Positions 1 to 8,346 of a stretch of DNA of 64,000 nt are shown here, piece after piece. The notes beneath the pieces are model-generated. The model did no database searches, was not told the DNA's origin, and saw only the letters and a list, made by a program, of their open reading frames with translations. How positions within the stretch are numbered: position 1 is the first letter of the stretch; each line of letters opens with the position of its first letter. The position numbers were made by a program, and so were the translations under genes. This DNA comes from Pseudanabaena sp. FACHB-2040. GTDB lineage: Bacteria > Cyanobacteriota > Cyanobacteriia > Phormidesmidales > Phormidesmidaceae. The stretch covers positions 62,001-126,000 of the forward strand of contig NZ_JACJQO010000019.1 in NCBI RefSeq assembly GCF_014696715.1, given 5' to 3'.

Positions 1-612
1 GCCGTACAGCACCAGAAACCCGGCCAAGTTCCACAGCGACTCATAGAGAAAGAGCGGCTGAAAGCGGGTGCTATCGGGGTATTGAGCCAGGTTGTTGTAA
101 GGGGCAATGCGGTGTTCGGGATCAATCCGCAGGCCCCAAGGTAGGGTCGTGGGTGGGCCGTAGAGTTCCTGGTTGATGAAGTTGCCCCAGCGGCCAATGG
201 CCTGAGCCAGGGGTAGGCCTAGTGCGATCGCATCCAGATAAGGCAGCGAATTGAGCTTGCGTAGGCGGGTGAAAATCCATAGGGCAATAGCCCCAAAGAT
301 AAAGCCGCCAAAGATGTGAATGCCGCCACCCCAGATTTGCAAAATGCGGCCAGGGTTTTCCAGATAGTAGCCCAAGCCCTCGGGGCCGCGCGGAGACTGG
401 ATAAACACGTAGTACAGCCGCGCCCCAAGAAAGCCCGGAATCAAGATCCAGAACAGCATGTCCCAAAGGTTTTCGGGGTCTTCTCCTTTGCGGGCAACCT
501 CTCGACCGGCAACAAAGGCAGCGGTCAAGATTGCAGCCAGCATCAGCAGGCCGTACCAGCGCAGCGCAAAGGGGCCGATCTCAAAAATAATGGGACTAAC
601 GGGTGGATACAT
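1..612 (-). CDS. lgt: Prolipoprotein diacylglyceryl transferase, C-terminus beyond window
   Basis: Transfers diacylglycerol from phosphatidylglycerol to the lipobox Cys of prolipoproteins in the plasma membrane, the first step of lipoprotein maturation. The reading frame opens at an ATG (612) with MYPPVSPIIFEIGPFALRWY and stays open to the window edge, so about 204 residues are visible and the C-terminal part is missing. Seen: several hydrophobic membrane segments and the family signature GRWGNFINQELYG, which contains the conserved Arg and Asn. Only 2 bases separate its start from the stop of the upstream sulfatase-like gene, so the two are probably cotranscribed. Identification is firm; only the 3' end is unknown. 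Confidence 0.93.
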   Translation of the reverse strand, partial: MYPPVSPIIFEIGPFALRWYGLLMLAAILTAAFVAGREVARKGEDPENLWDMLFWILIPGFLGARLYYVFIQSPRGPEGLGYYLENPGRILQIWGGGIHIFGGFIFGAIALWIFTRLRKLNSLPYLDAIALGLPLAQAIGRWGNFINQELYGPPTTLPWGLRIDPEHRIAPYNNLAQYPDSTRFQPLFLYESLWNLAGFLVLYG

Positions 613-614
613 GC

Positions 615-2162
615 CTAATCCTCTAAATACCCCAACTCCTGCAGCCGCCGCCGCACTTCCGGATCTTCAAAATTGGTGGCCCGTTCTGCCGTTGCCAGAC
701 CCTCCTCTGAGCCCCCAGAAAACGCCTGCAGGCACTCCTGAAGCAGCTCTACATTCTCTGGCAAAATGCCGCTCAGGTTCAAATCCTCTGTCGGATCTTC
801 TAGCACATCGTAGAGCTCGACGGCTTGGCCTTCGGTTTCGATGAGTTTATGGCGGCCCACCCAGACAGCCCGACGAATGCGATCGCAGGCCCGCTCTTTG
901 ACCAGTTCTGGCTGCCGTCGCTGCATTAGATTCACCACATTCTGCGGCGGAATCGCCTCGGCAAAGACATAGTCTCGTTCGGCCGTCTGCGACAGCGCCT
1001 CAGTCAGGCTTAGGGCCGCTTCTTCAGCAGTCGCCAGCCCCGCTGCCGAGAGCACCGTTTGAAACAGCCGACGGGTTGACACCACCGGCTCGACTGCAGC
1101 GCCACTCGGGAACTGCCCAGCCGGATCGCGAATGATCAGCGGCACCCGGATCAGCTCGTTGTAGATCGACAGGCTGTGGCCCATAAACTGCTTTTCGCCC
1201 AGGTGTTCACCGTGGTCAGCACAGATGATCACCAGAGTATTGTCGAGCCGACCGGATTGGCGCAAGCGGTCAAAAAAGACGCCTAGCTGGTCATCTTGAT
1301 AGGCCACTTCAGCATCGTACATGCCGTCTAGGGTCTTCTTCTGGCGCTCGTCTAGGGCTCCAGTCAGCGGGGCCAGCCAGCCGTATACATCTCCGTTAAA
1401 GCGCTGCAAAAAAGTTTGGGCTTTGCGGTCATCCAGCACGTGGGGCGCAAACTTTTCGACGTAGGCGCGGGGAGCGTGATAGGGCATGTGAGTGCCCATC
1501 AGGTTGACGAAGGCAAACACAGGCTGGTCGGCCTCAACCTCGGTTCGATTGATGAATAGGCGGGCCGTATCTTCTAAAGACTTGGCGGTATTGCCTTTAA
1601 AGCTGAGGGCCGTCTGCCACAGGGGCACCATCAGCGGCGTAAAAGACAGGGCCAGCAGCGCATCTGAGCGGGCAAACGCGTTCTGAATTTTGTTCAGCAC
1701 GCCTGCCACCTGGCGTTTAAACCACTGACGATAGCGGCTGATTAGCCCCGGCGACGCGCCCGCCTGATTGGGCCGAGAGGTGAGCAGACCGCTGTAGTTG
1801 AGAAAGCTGATAAAGCCTCGCCGCAGGCCGTTATTGATCACGCCTACCAGGGGGTTATTGCAAAAGCCTGCTGTAAAGTAGCCGCCATCCCGCAGCCGTT
1901 CTGCCAGGGTGGTGAGGTCGGGAGACATTACGGAGTAAGACTGCAGCAGTCCATGTTCAGAGGGGTACAGACCCGTAAACATAGAGGCGTGAGAAGGCAC
2001 CGTCCACTGCGCTGCCGAAATGGCCTGGGTAAAGCGGGTGGATTCGGCTGCGATCGCATCTAGATTGGGGGAAGTCTCTTTCTCATACCCATAGCAGGAC
2101 AGCCGATCCGCCCGCTGAGTATCAAGAACGAGGAATAAAATATCGGGACGTTGGGTAGGCAT
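615..2162 (-). CDS. Sulfatase/alkaline-phosphatase superfamily hydrolase (Thr nucleophile type)
   Basis: A 515-residue member of the alkaline phosphatase/sulfatase superfamily. The N-terminal metal-binding motif is DILFLVLDTQRADRLSCYGY, followed near residue 54 by the catalytic segment QWTVPSHASMFTGLYPSEHG. A second metal-site segment, CADHGEHLGEKQFMGHS, lies near residue 315. The position that is Cys or Ser (formylglycine precursor) in true sulfatases is Thr here, as in phosphoethanolamine/phosphoglycerol transferases and related enzymes, so it is unlikely to be a formylglycine sulfatase. No signal peptide is obvious. It lies immediately upstream of lgt, which hints at an envelope-lipid role, but the substrate cannot be named. 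Confidence 0.85.
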   Translation of the reverse strand: MPTQRPDILFLVLDTQRADRLSCYGYEKETSPNLDAIAAESTRFTQAISAAQWTVPSHASMFTGLYPSEHGLLQSYSVMSPDLTTLAERLRDGGYFTAGFCNNPLVGVINNGLRRGFISFLNYSGLLTSRPNQAGASPGLISRYRQWFKRQVAGVLNKIQNAFARSDALLALSFTPLMVPLWQTALSFKGNTAKSLEDTARLFINRTEVEADQPVFAFVNLMGTHMPYHAPRAYVEKFAPHVLDDRKAQTFLQRFNGDVYGWLAPLTGALDERQKKTLDGMYDAEVAYQDDQLGVFFDRLRQSGRLDNTLVIICADHGEHLGEKQFMGHSLSIYNELIRVPLIIRDPAGQFPSGAAVEPVVSTRRLFQTVLSAAGLATAEEAALSLTEALSQTAERDYVFAEAIPPQNVVNLMQRRQPELVKERACDRIRRAVWVGRHKLIETEGQAVELYDVLEDPTEDLNLSGILPENVELLQECLQAFSGGSEEGLATAERATNFEDPEVRRRLQELGYLED

Positions 2163-2315
2163 AAGCAGCCATCAGAACAATTAACAGCGAGAAAAAATGA
2201 GCCTGCTTCGGCCCCTTTGCAGCAGGAGGATGGGATCAACCAGGCCAAAGACTGATTTATCTATCACATCCCATCTTGCCAGGGATAGACAACGCTCGGG
2301 GGATGGACATTGCCG

Positions 2316-3257
2316 CTAACCGCCGATAGCGCTCAAAATTTCTTCATCTGTAGAGAAATCAACCTCAGCCTGATCGCGCCCGCTCACCAGGTAGTCTTGC
2401 TCATAGGCATCGCGCAGCCCACTGACTAGATCAAACTGGGGTTGCCAGTTGAGTTCGGTTTTGGCTTTATCAATGGCGGTAAAGAAATGCTGCACCCGCA
2501 TTGGAAACGCCTTGCGCTTGCCAAAGTCAAACTGTTTAGGATCGTAGTGAACGATCTTCAGGTCGCTAGCAGACTTTCCAGCTGCTTCAGCACAAGCACG
2601 GGCCAGCCCGTCAAAAGTTACCGCCTTGGCTCCAGAAATGTTGTAAATCTGGCCGATGGCTTTGTCATTACCCAAAACCGCCGCCATCGCTACCGCTAAG
2701 TCCTGCACGTGGCCTAGCTGAGTCAGGTGCATGCCATTACCCGGCACCGGCACTGGGCGATCGCGCACGATTCGATCAAAGAACCAAGCTTCTAAGTCGT
2801 TGTAGTTTTGCGGGCCGTAGATATAAACCGGGCGGATTGAGGTAAAAGGTACCTTCTGATCCGCTAGGTAGGCTTCAGTCTCAAACTTGCCCTTGTGGCG
2901 GCTCTTGGGATCGACCGCATCGCCTTCTATATGGGGCATCTGCTCAGACTTGAGATATACCCCAGCCGAGCTGACATAGACAAATTGCTGCAGCTTGCCG
3001 TCAAAAATTTCAATCAAGGGCTGGGTGTCACTCAGTTCTCGCCCGTTGTTGTCAAAAACGGCGTCAAAAGATTCCCCAGCCAGTTTTTCTTTTAGCCCAG
3101 CAGCATCTCGCCGATCGCCTTGAATTTGCTGTACTCCAGCTACTGGAGCGGGCTTGCTGCCTCGGTTAAACAGCACCACTTCATGGCCCTGTTCTACGAG
3201 CAGACGGGTCAGGTAAACGCCAATGAAGCGGGTGCCCCCCATGACCAAAATCCGCAT
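2316..3257 (-). CDS. NAD-dependent epimerase/dehydratase-fold protein, CSP41-like
   Basis: A 313-residue extended short-chain dehydrogenase. It starts MRILVMGGTRFIGVYLTRLL, with the nucleotide-binding GGTRFIG loop at the very N-terminus, and has a YVSSAGVY strand near residue 98. Residues such as FTSIRPVYIYGPQNYND match the cyanobacterial/chloroplast CSP41 (stem-loop RNA-binding protein) branch of the epimerase family. I chose the ATG at 3257 because GGGAGG lies 5 bases upstream; the longer frame opens with GTG at 3263 and would overlap that site. Its role may be RNA binding or ribosome association as for CSP41, but sugar-nucleotide epimerase activity cannot be excluded. Confidence 0.82.
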   Translation of the reverse strand: MRILVMGGTRFIGVYLTRLLVEQGHEVVLFNRGSKPAPVAGVQQIQGDRRDAAGLKEKLAGESFDAVFDNNGRELSDTQPLIEIFDGKLQQFVYVSSAGVYLKSEQMPHIEGDAVDPKSRHKGKFETEAYLADQKVPFTSIRPVYIYGPQNYNDLEAWFFDRIVRDRPVPVPGNGMHLTQLGHVQDLAVAMAAVLGNDKAIGQIYNISGAKAVTFDGLARACAEAAGKSASDLKIVHYDPKQFDFGKRKAFPMRVQHFFTAIDKAKTELNWQPQFDLVSGLRDAYEQDYLVSGRDQAEVDFSTDEEILSAIGG

Positions 3258-3495
3258 AGCCACCTCCCAACAGGTTGAAGTATTTACTTATCTTAAAACG
3301 GGGTGATCCTGGAATATGGTCTTAAGAACCGGAAAGAATCGCCCTACATCGCCTAAGCTGGTGCGATACCCCCGGCATCCTGACTAACCGCAAACGCAGT
3401 TTCCGCCCAAAGCCTAGAATAGTAGGGATCGCCACCGGCCCCAAAATGAATGCAGAATCAGCGCGGAGCCGGACTAGGAGAGAGACTAAGCCTGA

Positions 3496-4659
3496 ATGCG
3501 TGAGCTAGAGCAAGCCTACCGAGTCCTTGAGCTAGAGCCTGGTGCTTCTATCGAAGAAGTCAACCAGGCTTATAAGGACTTGGTTTTTATCTGGCATCCC
3601 GACCGCATTCCTAAGGAGAATGAGCGGCTGGTTTACAAGGCTCAGGAAAAAATTAAGCAGTTGAACCATGCGCGGGATGTGTTGCGATCGCAGCCTCGCT
3701 CCTCCTCACCCGGTCGCACCCGCACCTACACCGGATCTGCCTACTCTGGCTCAGCCTACTCCGGGTCTACTTATTCGGGATCTAGCGCCCCTAGCTCAAA
3801 CTACCGCAGCAACCCCAGCAGCTACTACGCCAACCGTAGCAGTGCTAGCAATGCTGCAGGCAGCAGCCACACCAGCAACGGCAGCCCTACCAGTTCCGAT
3901 CAAGGCTCTAGCCAAAGCCCCAATCAATCCTCCAATTCATCCCAAGACACTCAGTCGGCGGCCTATCACAATCGCTATAACCGCTATCGCCGCACCGGCT
4001 ATGGCGCGCCCGAACCTGGATCTCAGTCCCCCTCTTCGGGCAGCCCCTCCAGTGATTCCAGCCAGCCTCCCTACACCAACCCCTCAGGGCCTACCGCTTC
4101 AAGAGCTGCCAACGCTCAGCCACCAGTACCCGGAAAAGCCCCTTCTGAGGGCAGTGGCACCGTTAGTAACGGTCATGGCTACAGCAGCGATAGATCCCAG
4201 GCTAGCGGTAGCAATGGCAGTAGTTACAACAACTACAATAGCTACAACTCCTATACCCGCAACTCATCTAGCAGCGCCCACCGTGGCCGACAAAACCCTG
4301 ACTTAAGCGGGTCAGACTTTCGGGGAGCCAATCTGCGGGAAAAAGACTTTTCTGGGCGCAACTTGAGCAGCGCTGACCTCAGTGGTGCTGATTTGAGCGA
4401 CGCCTTTCTGCACAAGGTCAACTTCAACCAGGCTAATCTCAGTCGGGCAAAACTGTTTCGGGCCAACCTGCTGCAGGCCGACCTAAGCCACGCCAACCTA
4501 CGAGAAGCTGATCTCATCGGCGCAGACCTCAGCGGGGCAGACCTCAGTGGCGCAGACCTCAGCGGGGCCCGCGTCAGCGTTGGCGGCAAGACGATGGTAA
4601 AGCTCACAGGCACCATTCTGACCGGGGCCATTATGCCTGATGGGTCGATTCACGATTAA
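3496..4659 (+). CDS. J-domain protein with Ser-rich linker and C-terminal pentapeptide repeats
   Basis: A 387-residue protein in three parts. Residues 1-65 form a DnaJ J-domain with the HPD tripeptide (FIWHPDRIP), which in this family stimulates Hsp70 ATPase. Residues about 70-275 are a low-complexity Ser/Gly/Asn/Tyr-rich linker with short tandem units such as SAYSGSAYSGSTYSGS. Residues about 278-375 are pentapeptide repeats of the A(D/N)LSG type, predicted to fold as a right-handed quadrilateral beta-helix. It lacks the zinc-finger and C-terminal domains of DnaJ itself, so it is a type III J-protein. The pentapeptide domain probably recruits a specific client. A strong terminator follows at 4679. 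Confidence 0.88.
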   Translation: MRELEQAYRVLELEPGASIEEVNQAYKDLVFIWHPDRIPKENERLVYKAQEKIKQLNHARDVLRSQPRSSSPGRTRTYTGSAYSGSAYSGSTYSGSSAPSSNYRSNPSSYYANRSSASNAAGSSHTSNGSPTSSDQGSSQSPNQSSNSSQDTQSAAYHNRYNRYRRTGYGAPEPGSQSPSSGSPSSDSSQPPYTNPSGPTASRAANAQPPVPGKAPSEGSGTVSNGHGYSSDRSQASGSNGSSYNNYNSYNSYTRNSSSSAHRGRQNPDLSGSDFRGANLREKDFSGRNLSSADLSGADLSDAFLHKVNFNQANLSRAKLFRANLLQADLSHANLREADLIGADLSGADLSGADLSGARVSVGGKTMVKLTGTILTGAIMPDGSIHD

Positions 4660-4678
4660 CCCCATTTGCACCTCCTAA

Positions 4679-4708
4679 AAAAGCGCCTCCTATGTAGGGG
4701 GCGCTTTT
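4679..4708 (+). terminator. Rho-independent terminator after the J-domain gene
   Basis: A 12-bp stem (AAAAGCGCCTCC against GGGGGCGCTTTT, with one G-T pair) closes a 6-base loop TATGTA. The 3' arm ends in a short T run. It lies 20 bases after the stop codon of the J-domain/pentapeptide gene. Confidence 0.8.
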
Positions 4709-4847
4709 CACTTTCAGGTTCAGGCTTAGATCTAGGCTTAGCCTCGGCTATAGCCATGCCACAAGGTTGTGACAATAGCATCAGAAAACCTAGCCAGACT
4801 AACGACTAGATAAATCTCTGACTTAAGCTTTCTAACTAACGCTATCT

Positions 4848-5027
4848 CTAGCCAACAAAAATGCCTGGGGCATAAGCTTCGATCACCTTTCCTGTTTGAG
4901 TGCAGGTGATCATTAAATAGTCACAGCTGGGGCATTGGGTGCGGGTCAACTGCTCCTGCTCCAGGTGAAATCGCTCCGCTGGCTTTCCACAGTTAGGACA
5001 GCAAACATGGTGAGAAAAACTGCGCAT
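4848..5027 (-). CDS. Small zinc-ribbon protein, conserved in cyanobacteria
   Basis: A 59-residue protein starting MRSFSHHVCCPNCGKPAERF. Two CxxC pairs (CPNC near residue 10, CPSC near residue 32) should bind one zinc ion, and the C-terminus reads GKVIEAYAPGIFVG. Close relatives in cyanobacteria are often labelled 'replication restart DNA helicase PriA', which is a misannotation because the protein has only a zinc ribbon and no helicase domain. The frame extends upstream to 5084, but the ATG at 5027 has AGGA just upstream and gives the expected family length. Function unknown. Confidence 0.75.
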   Translation of the reverse strand: MRSFSHHVCCPNCGKPAERFHLEQEQLTRTQCPSCDYLMITCTQTGKVIEAYAPGIFVG

Positions 5028-5616
5028 TATCCTGTTCCCCAAGAAAGTAATGTTTGGCGAAACTCTTCCGAAAGGAAAATACATGTTTGTTTCTAGTCCA
5101 CCTTCTAGCCGGCGCTAAGAGGTGGGGCTACAAGCATTTTGCTTTAGAAAAGCTCTTTAGTATCTAGTGATATTATGTCAATTTCCCTAGAGGGGTGCAA
5201 TCAACCGTTATAAAGATTTAAACCGGGGATCACTTACCTCATGGGCGATCCCCGGCTTTACGGAAACTTCAAAAAGGCCCTATATTTGGGTTTCTGCCCG
5301 AGTTTTCTCAGCATTAAATGGCGATCTTACTGGCAAATTAAATGTTTTCTTTAGGAGGCATCGGTTTAGTTATTTCTGGCTTGGAGAGCACACATGCCTA
5401 TAGCTTCCTCCATCTATCTCAGGTTAGATGCCGTTAACAAGCTGGTATTGATACAGCATTTTGCTCTTTTCAAGTCTAATATTGGGTGATTTTCATCCAA
5501 GCTTTAGAACCCAACTGATTAAGGGTTCAGCAGCCTTATCAAGAGTGTTCCCCGTTCCTCGTCTCTAGGCCACCAACCCCTGAACTAATCTGGGTAAGCT
5601 GCTCCTAACTTCCCCT
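5028..5616. other. Intergenic region with a perfect hairpin, no convincing gene
   Basis: About 590 bases between the zinc-ribbon gene and the transglutaminase gene. It is AT-richer than its surroundings. The notable element is a 9-bp perfect stem at 5223-5255 (CCGGGGATC / GATCCCCGG, 15-base loop), followed immediately by the motif GGCTTTACGGAAACTT that recurs near 53.3 kb. No open frame with a good ribosome-binding site was found. Confidence 0.6.
5223..5269. repeat. Hairpin plus 16-base motif, copy 1
   Basis: Stem CCGGGGATC/GATCCCCGG followed by GGCTTTACGGAAACTT (5254-5269). Copy 2, at 53321-53336, matches 15 of 16 bases and is also preceded by GGGGATC. Role unknown; it may be a regulatory site or a remnant of a dispersed element. 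Confidence 0.5.
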
Positions 5617-6495
5617 ATGCGCTATCAAATTCGTCATGTCAGCTGCTACAGCTATCGTCAGCCTGTCACTTTAAGGCCTCATGTTTTAAGGCTCAGACCT
5701 CGCAGCGATGCAACGCAGCTGCTCCAACAGTTCCAGCTCACCCTAACTCCCGAACCGGCTAGTTCAAGTCAGCTCATTGAGCTCGAGGGCAATTCAACCC
5801 TTGGCATTTGGTTCAGTGCCGACAAAACAGCTCAACTGACTATCGAGGCTATATCAGAAGTTGAGACCTGCCGCACCAATCCCTTCGATTACCTGGTTGA
5901 GCCTTGGGCCGCCAGTTTGCCGCTGGATTATCCCACCTCTGTGCTGACAAGCCTGCAGCCTTACTTATGTCCCCCTCTACTTCCTGCAGTTGATCCCGGG
6001 GTCATGCAGCTAGCGCAGGCGTTGCTCCATGATGTGCAGGGCAACCTGGGGTATTTCTTAACGGCCCTAACCCAAAAAATTGTCGAGAGCTGCGAATATA
6101 CGGTGCGAGAATCGGGGCCGCCTTTGCCCGCAGGCATCACTTGGTCCCAAAAGCGGGGCAGCTGCCGAGACTACGCCGTGCTGTTTATGGCAGCCTGTCA
6201 ATCTCTGGGACTAGCCGCTCGCTTTGTCAGCGGCTACTACAGTGGCTACGCTACAGAAGCTTCAACGACCACCGAAGGCGATCTGCATGCCTGGGTAGAG
6301 GTCTACATCCCTGGAGGGGGCTGGCGTGGGTTTGATCCTACTCATGGGCTAGCCGTAGCTGACCGCCATATCGCGCTAGCTGCCAGCGCTCACCCTAGCC
6401 AAGCCGCTCCTGTTACAGGCGAGGTGCTCGAAGGTGCAACCGTACCTTCAACTCTGGAGAACCACATCACGATTCAGGTGTTGGAGGAGCGTTAG
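5617..6495 (+). CDS. Transglutaminase-like cysteine protease family protein
   Basis: A 292-residue cytoplasmic protein with the bacterial transglutaminase N-terminal beta domain (MRYQIRHVSCYSYRQPVTLR, residues 1-80) and a transglutaminase-like core (about 150-260). The catalytic triad is visible: Cys in KRGSCRDYAVLFMAACQSLG, His in GDLHAWVEVYIPG and Asp in WRGFDPTHG. In bacteria this family is commonly encoded with Anbu proteasome-like peptidases, ATP-grasp ligases and alpha-E proteins. Here it faces the Anbu gene tail to tail with a 56-base gap. It probably acts as a peptidase or amide hydrolase rather than a cross-linker. The substrate is unknown. Confidence 0.88.
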   Translation: MRYQIRHVSCYSYRQPVTLRPHVLRLRPRSDATQLLQQFQLTLTPEPASSSQLIELEGNSTLGIWFSADKTAQLTIEAISEVETCRTNPFDYLVEPWAASLPLDYPTSVLTSLQPYLCPPLLPAVDPGVMQLAQALLHDVQGNLGYFLTALTQKIVESCEYTVRESGPPLPAGITWSQKRGSCRDYAVLFMAACQSLGLAARFVSGYYSGYATEASTTTEGDLHAWVEVYIPGGGWRGFDPTHGLAVADRHIALAASAHPSQAAPVTGEVLEGATVPSTLENHITIQVLEER

Positions 6496-6551
6496 AGATT
6501 GAATCGCCAGCGACGGGCAATAGCAGCGGGGCCAAGCCATTAACGGCTCTG

Positions 6552-7328
6552 CTAAGGCTGAGAAGTATCTGAAATATTGAGGGTTAACGTTGGAGACTCC
6601 TGGTTCCAGCTAATGTCGGGCATGCTGGCTGCGGCCTCCTTCAATGCGTTTTCCCAGTGCTGGCGCATTTTGATCAGATAGGGATCACCTGCCTGAAACT
6701 GGGCTCGGTGACGCACTGTAAAGGTATTGGCCTCGTACATCACCATATTCACCGGCGGCCCTACCGACAGGTTGGAGCGCATAGTGGAGTCGATCGACAG
6801 CAGGGCGCACTTTGCGATCGCATCTAGCGACGACTCAAAAGACAGCGTCCGATCCAAAATGGGCTTACCGTACTTAGCCTCACCAATTTGCAGAAACGGC
6901 GTCTCTGGCGTCGCCCGAATACAGTTGCCCTGGCTATAGACCAGGTAGAGTTCCGGCGCTTCTCCCGGCATCTGACCACCTAGCAAAAAGCTGCACTGAA
7001 AATCAATATTGTCTTTTTCCAGCCAGGTGCGATCGCTCTCTTGAAACGACCGGATTTGACTGCCTAAGTAGCGAGCGACCGCATAGAGCGTCGGCTGATT
7101 ATGCAGGTTAGAGGTTGCATTAACCTTAATGTCCCACTCCAATGCCTGGATCACCGCCTGAGTAATCGAGAGATTGCCTGACGTACAGAGCAGCACCACC
7201 CGCTCTCCGGGCACTGAGAAGTCAAAAAGTTTGCGGTACGAGGAAATATAGTCAACACCCGCATTGGTGCGTGAATCTGCCGCCAAGACAAACCCCTGAC
7301 GCACCAAAATACCCAGACAGTAGGTCAT
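6552..7328 (-). CDS. Anbu, proteasome-like Ntn-hydrolase peptidase
   Basis: A 258-residue ancestral-beta-subunit (Anbu) family protein. With the start at ATG 7328 the protein begins MTYCLGILVRQGFVLAADSR, which exposes Thr2 as the N-terminal nucleophile after Met removal. GAAGGAT lies just upstream. The frame opens at 7337, but that would add three residues and bury Thr2. Conserved Ntn features include AADSRTNAG and LLCTSGNLSITQAV. Anbu assembles into a self-compartmentalising ring in other bacteria. The gene is convergent with the transglutaminase, matching the known Anbu gene neighbourhood, but the ATP-grasp and alpha-E partners are not nearby. Confidence 0.9.
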   Translation of the reverse strand: MTYCLGILVRQGFVLAADSRTNAGVDYISSYRKLFDFSVPGERVVLLCTSGNLSITQAVIQALEWDIKVNATSNLHNQPTLYAVARYLGSQIRSFQESDRTWLEKDNIDFQCSFLLGGQMPGEAPELYLVYSQGNCIRATPETPFLQIGEAKYGKPILDRTLSFESSLDAIAKCALLSIDSTMRSNLSVGPPVNMVMYEANTFTVRHRAQFQAGDPYLIKMRQHWENALKEAAASMPDISWNQESPTLTLNISDTSQP

Positions 7329-7431
7329 ATCCTTCACCCATATAAAAGACGCTGGATCTTTTAGAAACCCAGCGCCTCATTAAAGGTCAATCCAAAGCCG
7401 ATATAATTCAGCAACCTAACTTAACAAGGTT

Positions 7432-7542
7432 CTAAGAATTAGTCTGCTTGCTAGAGGTCTGAATGTACAGAATCAGCAAAAAGACCGTGGGCACCAAAAC
7501 GAATAAAATACTGGCAACAAAACCAAGCTTATTAACTTCCAT
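7432..7542 (-). CDS. psbM: Photosystem II reaction centre protein M
   Basis: A 36-residue protein beginning [20 protein letters not shown], with one transmembrane helix and a short hydrophilic tail ending KQTNS. The sequence is nearly identical to the PsbM consensus. PsbM sits at the dimer interface of photosystem II. The gene lies 100 bases downstream of the ferredoxin gene, on the same strand and within the psbB neighbourhood. Confidence 0.95.
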   Translation of the reverse strand: MEVNKLGFVASILFVLVPTVFLLILYIQTSSKQTNS

Positions 7543-7642
7543 TAGCGTCCGCCTCTACTCTCAACCAGATGAACGGCAAGTTTCGTCTTTAAGAATATCA
7601 CTCCCCAGAGTCTGGGTGTGCGTTTTGAGTAACTAGCTGAGC

Positions 7643-7981
7643 TCACGCAGAGGTCGTCGAAGCAGCCTGCCCCTGCTTAGTTCGGTTCGGCTTGGTCACC
7701 ACCGTCACTGGCCCCTGAACCGCTGTTTGACAGGCTAATCGGCAGTTGTCAGGCCATTTGCGGAGCTTTTTCTCTTCTACCCCCGTTCGGGGCGACAGGT
7801 TGTCCATCCCCTCGGTAATCTCGACCACACAAGTGCCACACTGCCCATAGCCACCGCAGTTCATCATCTTGCCTCTAAGGGTATAGAGGTCAATGCGGTT
7901 CTCCAAAGCTTTGAGCCGAAGATTGGCTCCGTCGGCCACAACAATTTCTTTGTCTTCTTTAAGAAACTTTACAGTAGTCAT
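7643..7981 (-). CDS. Plant-type 2Fe-2S ferredoxin
   Basis: A 112-residue ferredoxin. The cluster ligands follow the pattern C-x5-C-x2-C in [13 protein letters not shown] (around residues 42-50), with the fourth Cys in [10 protein letters not shown] (near residue 85). The C-terminal tail ([16 protein letters not shown]) is longer than in PetF, and the charged surface loop differs from photosynthetic PetF1, so it is a divergent ferredoxin type. It is transcribed divergently from psbB and runs toward psbM; this arrangement is conserved around psbB in many cyanobacteria. Its electron partner is unknown. Confidence 0.88.
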   Translation of the reverse strand: MTTVKFLKEDKEIVVADGANLRLKALENRIDLYTLRGKMMNCGGYGQCGTCVVEITEGMDNLSPRTGVEEKKLRKWPDNCRLACQTAVQGPVTVVTKPNRTKQGQAASTTSA

Positions 7982-8346
7982 TGACTATATTCTCCTTGCG
8001 ATCGCTATCAGCAACTGCCGAACTACCTAGAATGCGTAGGGCTTGGCCCTAAAATCCCCTACAGGCTGCCCATTAAACGGCCGCGACAAGACACAAATCT
8101 GCTTGCGCCGAATATTGGCAATGGTTACACTTCTTTAAACACTTTCATTTTTACACTTCGGCTGTCAAAACTGCCCCCGCAGAAGCCGAGTCATTTTGCT
8201 ACATCATCGGCAGCCCAAGTTCAACTGCGAAAAGGGCGAACTGCGGGGATCGCAGGGGTTCGGAGTCTGATAGGCTTATCAGTATCTAGCACCCTTACAT
8301 AAGTTCTTGAGAACCTTTGTTGAAATCAAGAGGAGGAGCGTAGTCG
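7982..8346. promoter_or_regulatory. Divergent control region between ferredoxin and psbB
   Basis: A 365-base gap that must hold the promoters for both divergent genes. It contains three short palindromes close to psbB: CTGCG/CGCAG (8241-8255), CTGATA/TATCAG (8267-8282) and GTTCTTGAGAAC (8303-8314). A strong ribosome-binding site AGGAGGAG ends about 8 bases before the psbB ATG. I cannot place the transcription start by eye. Confidence 0.5.
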
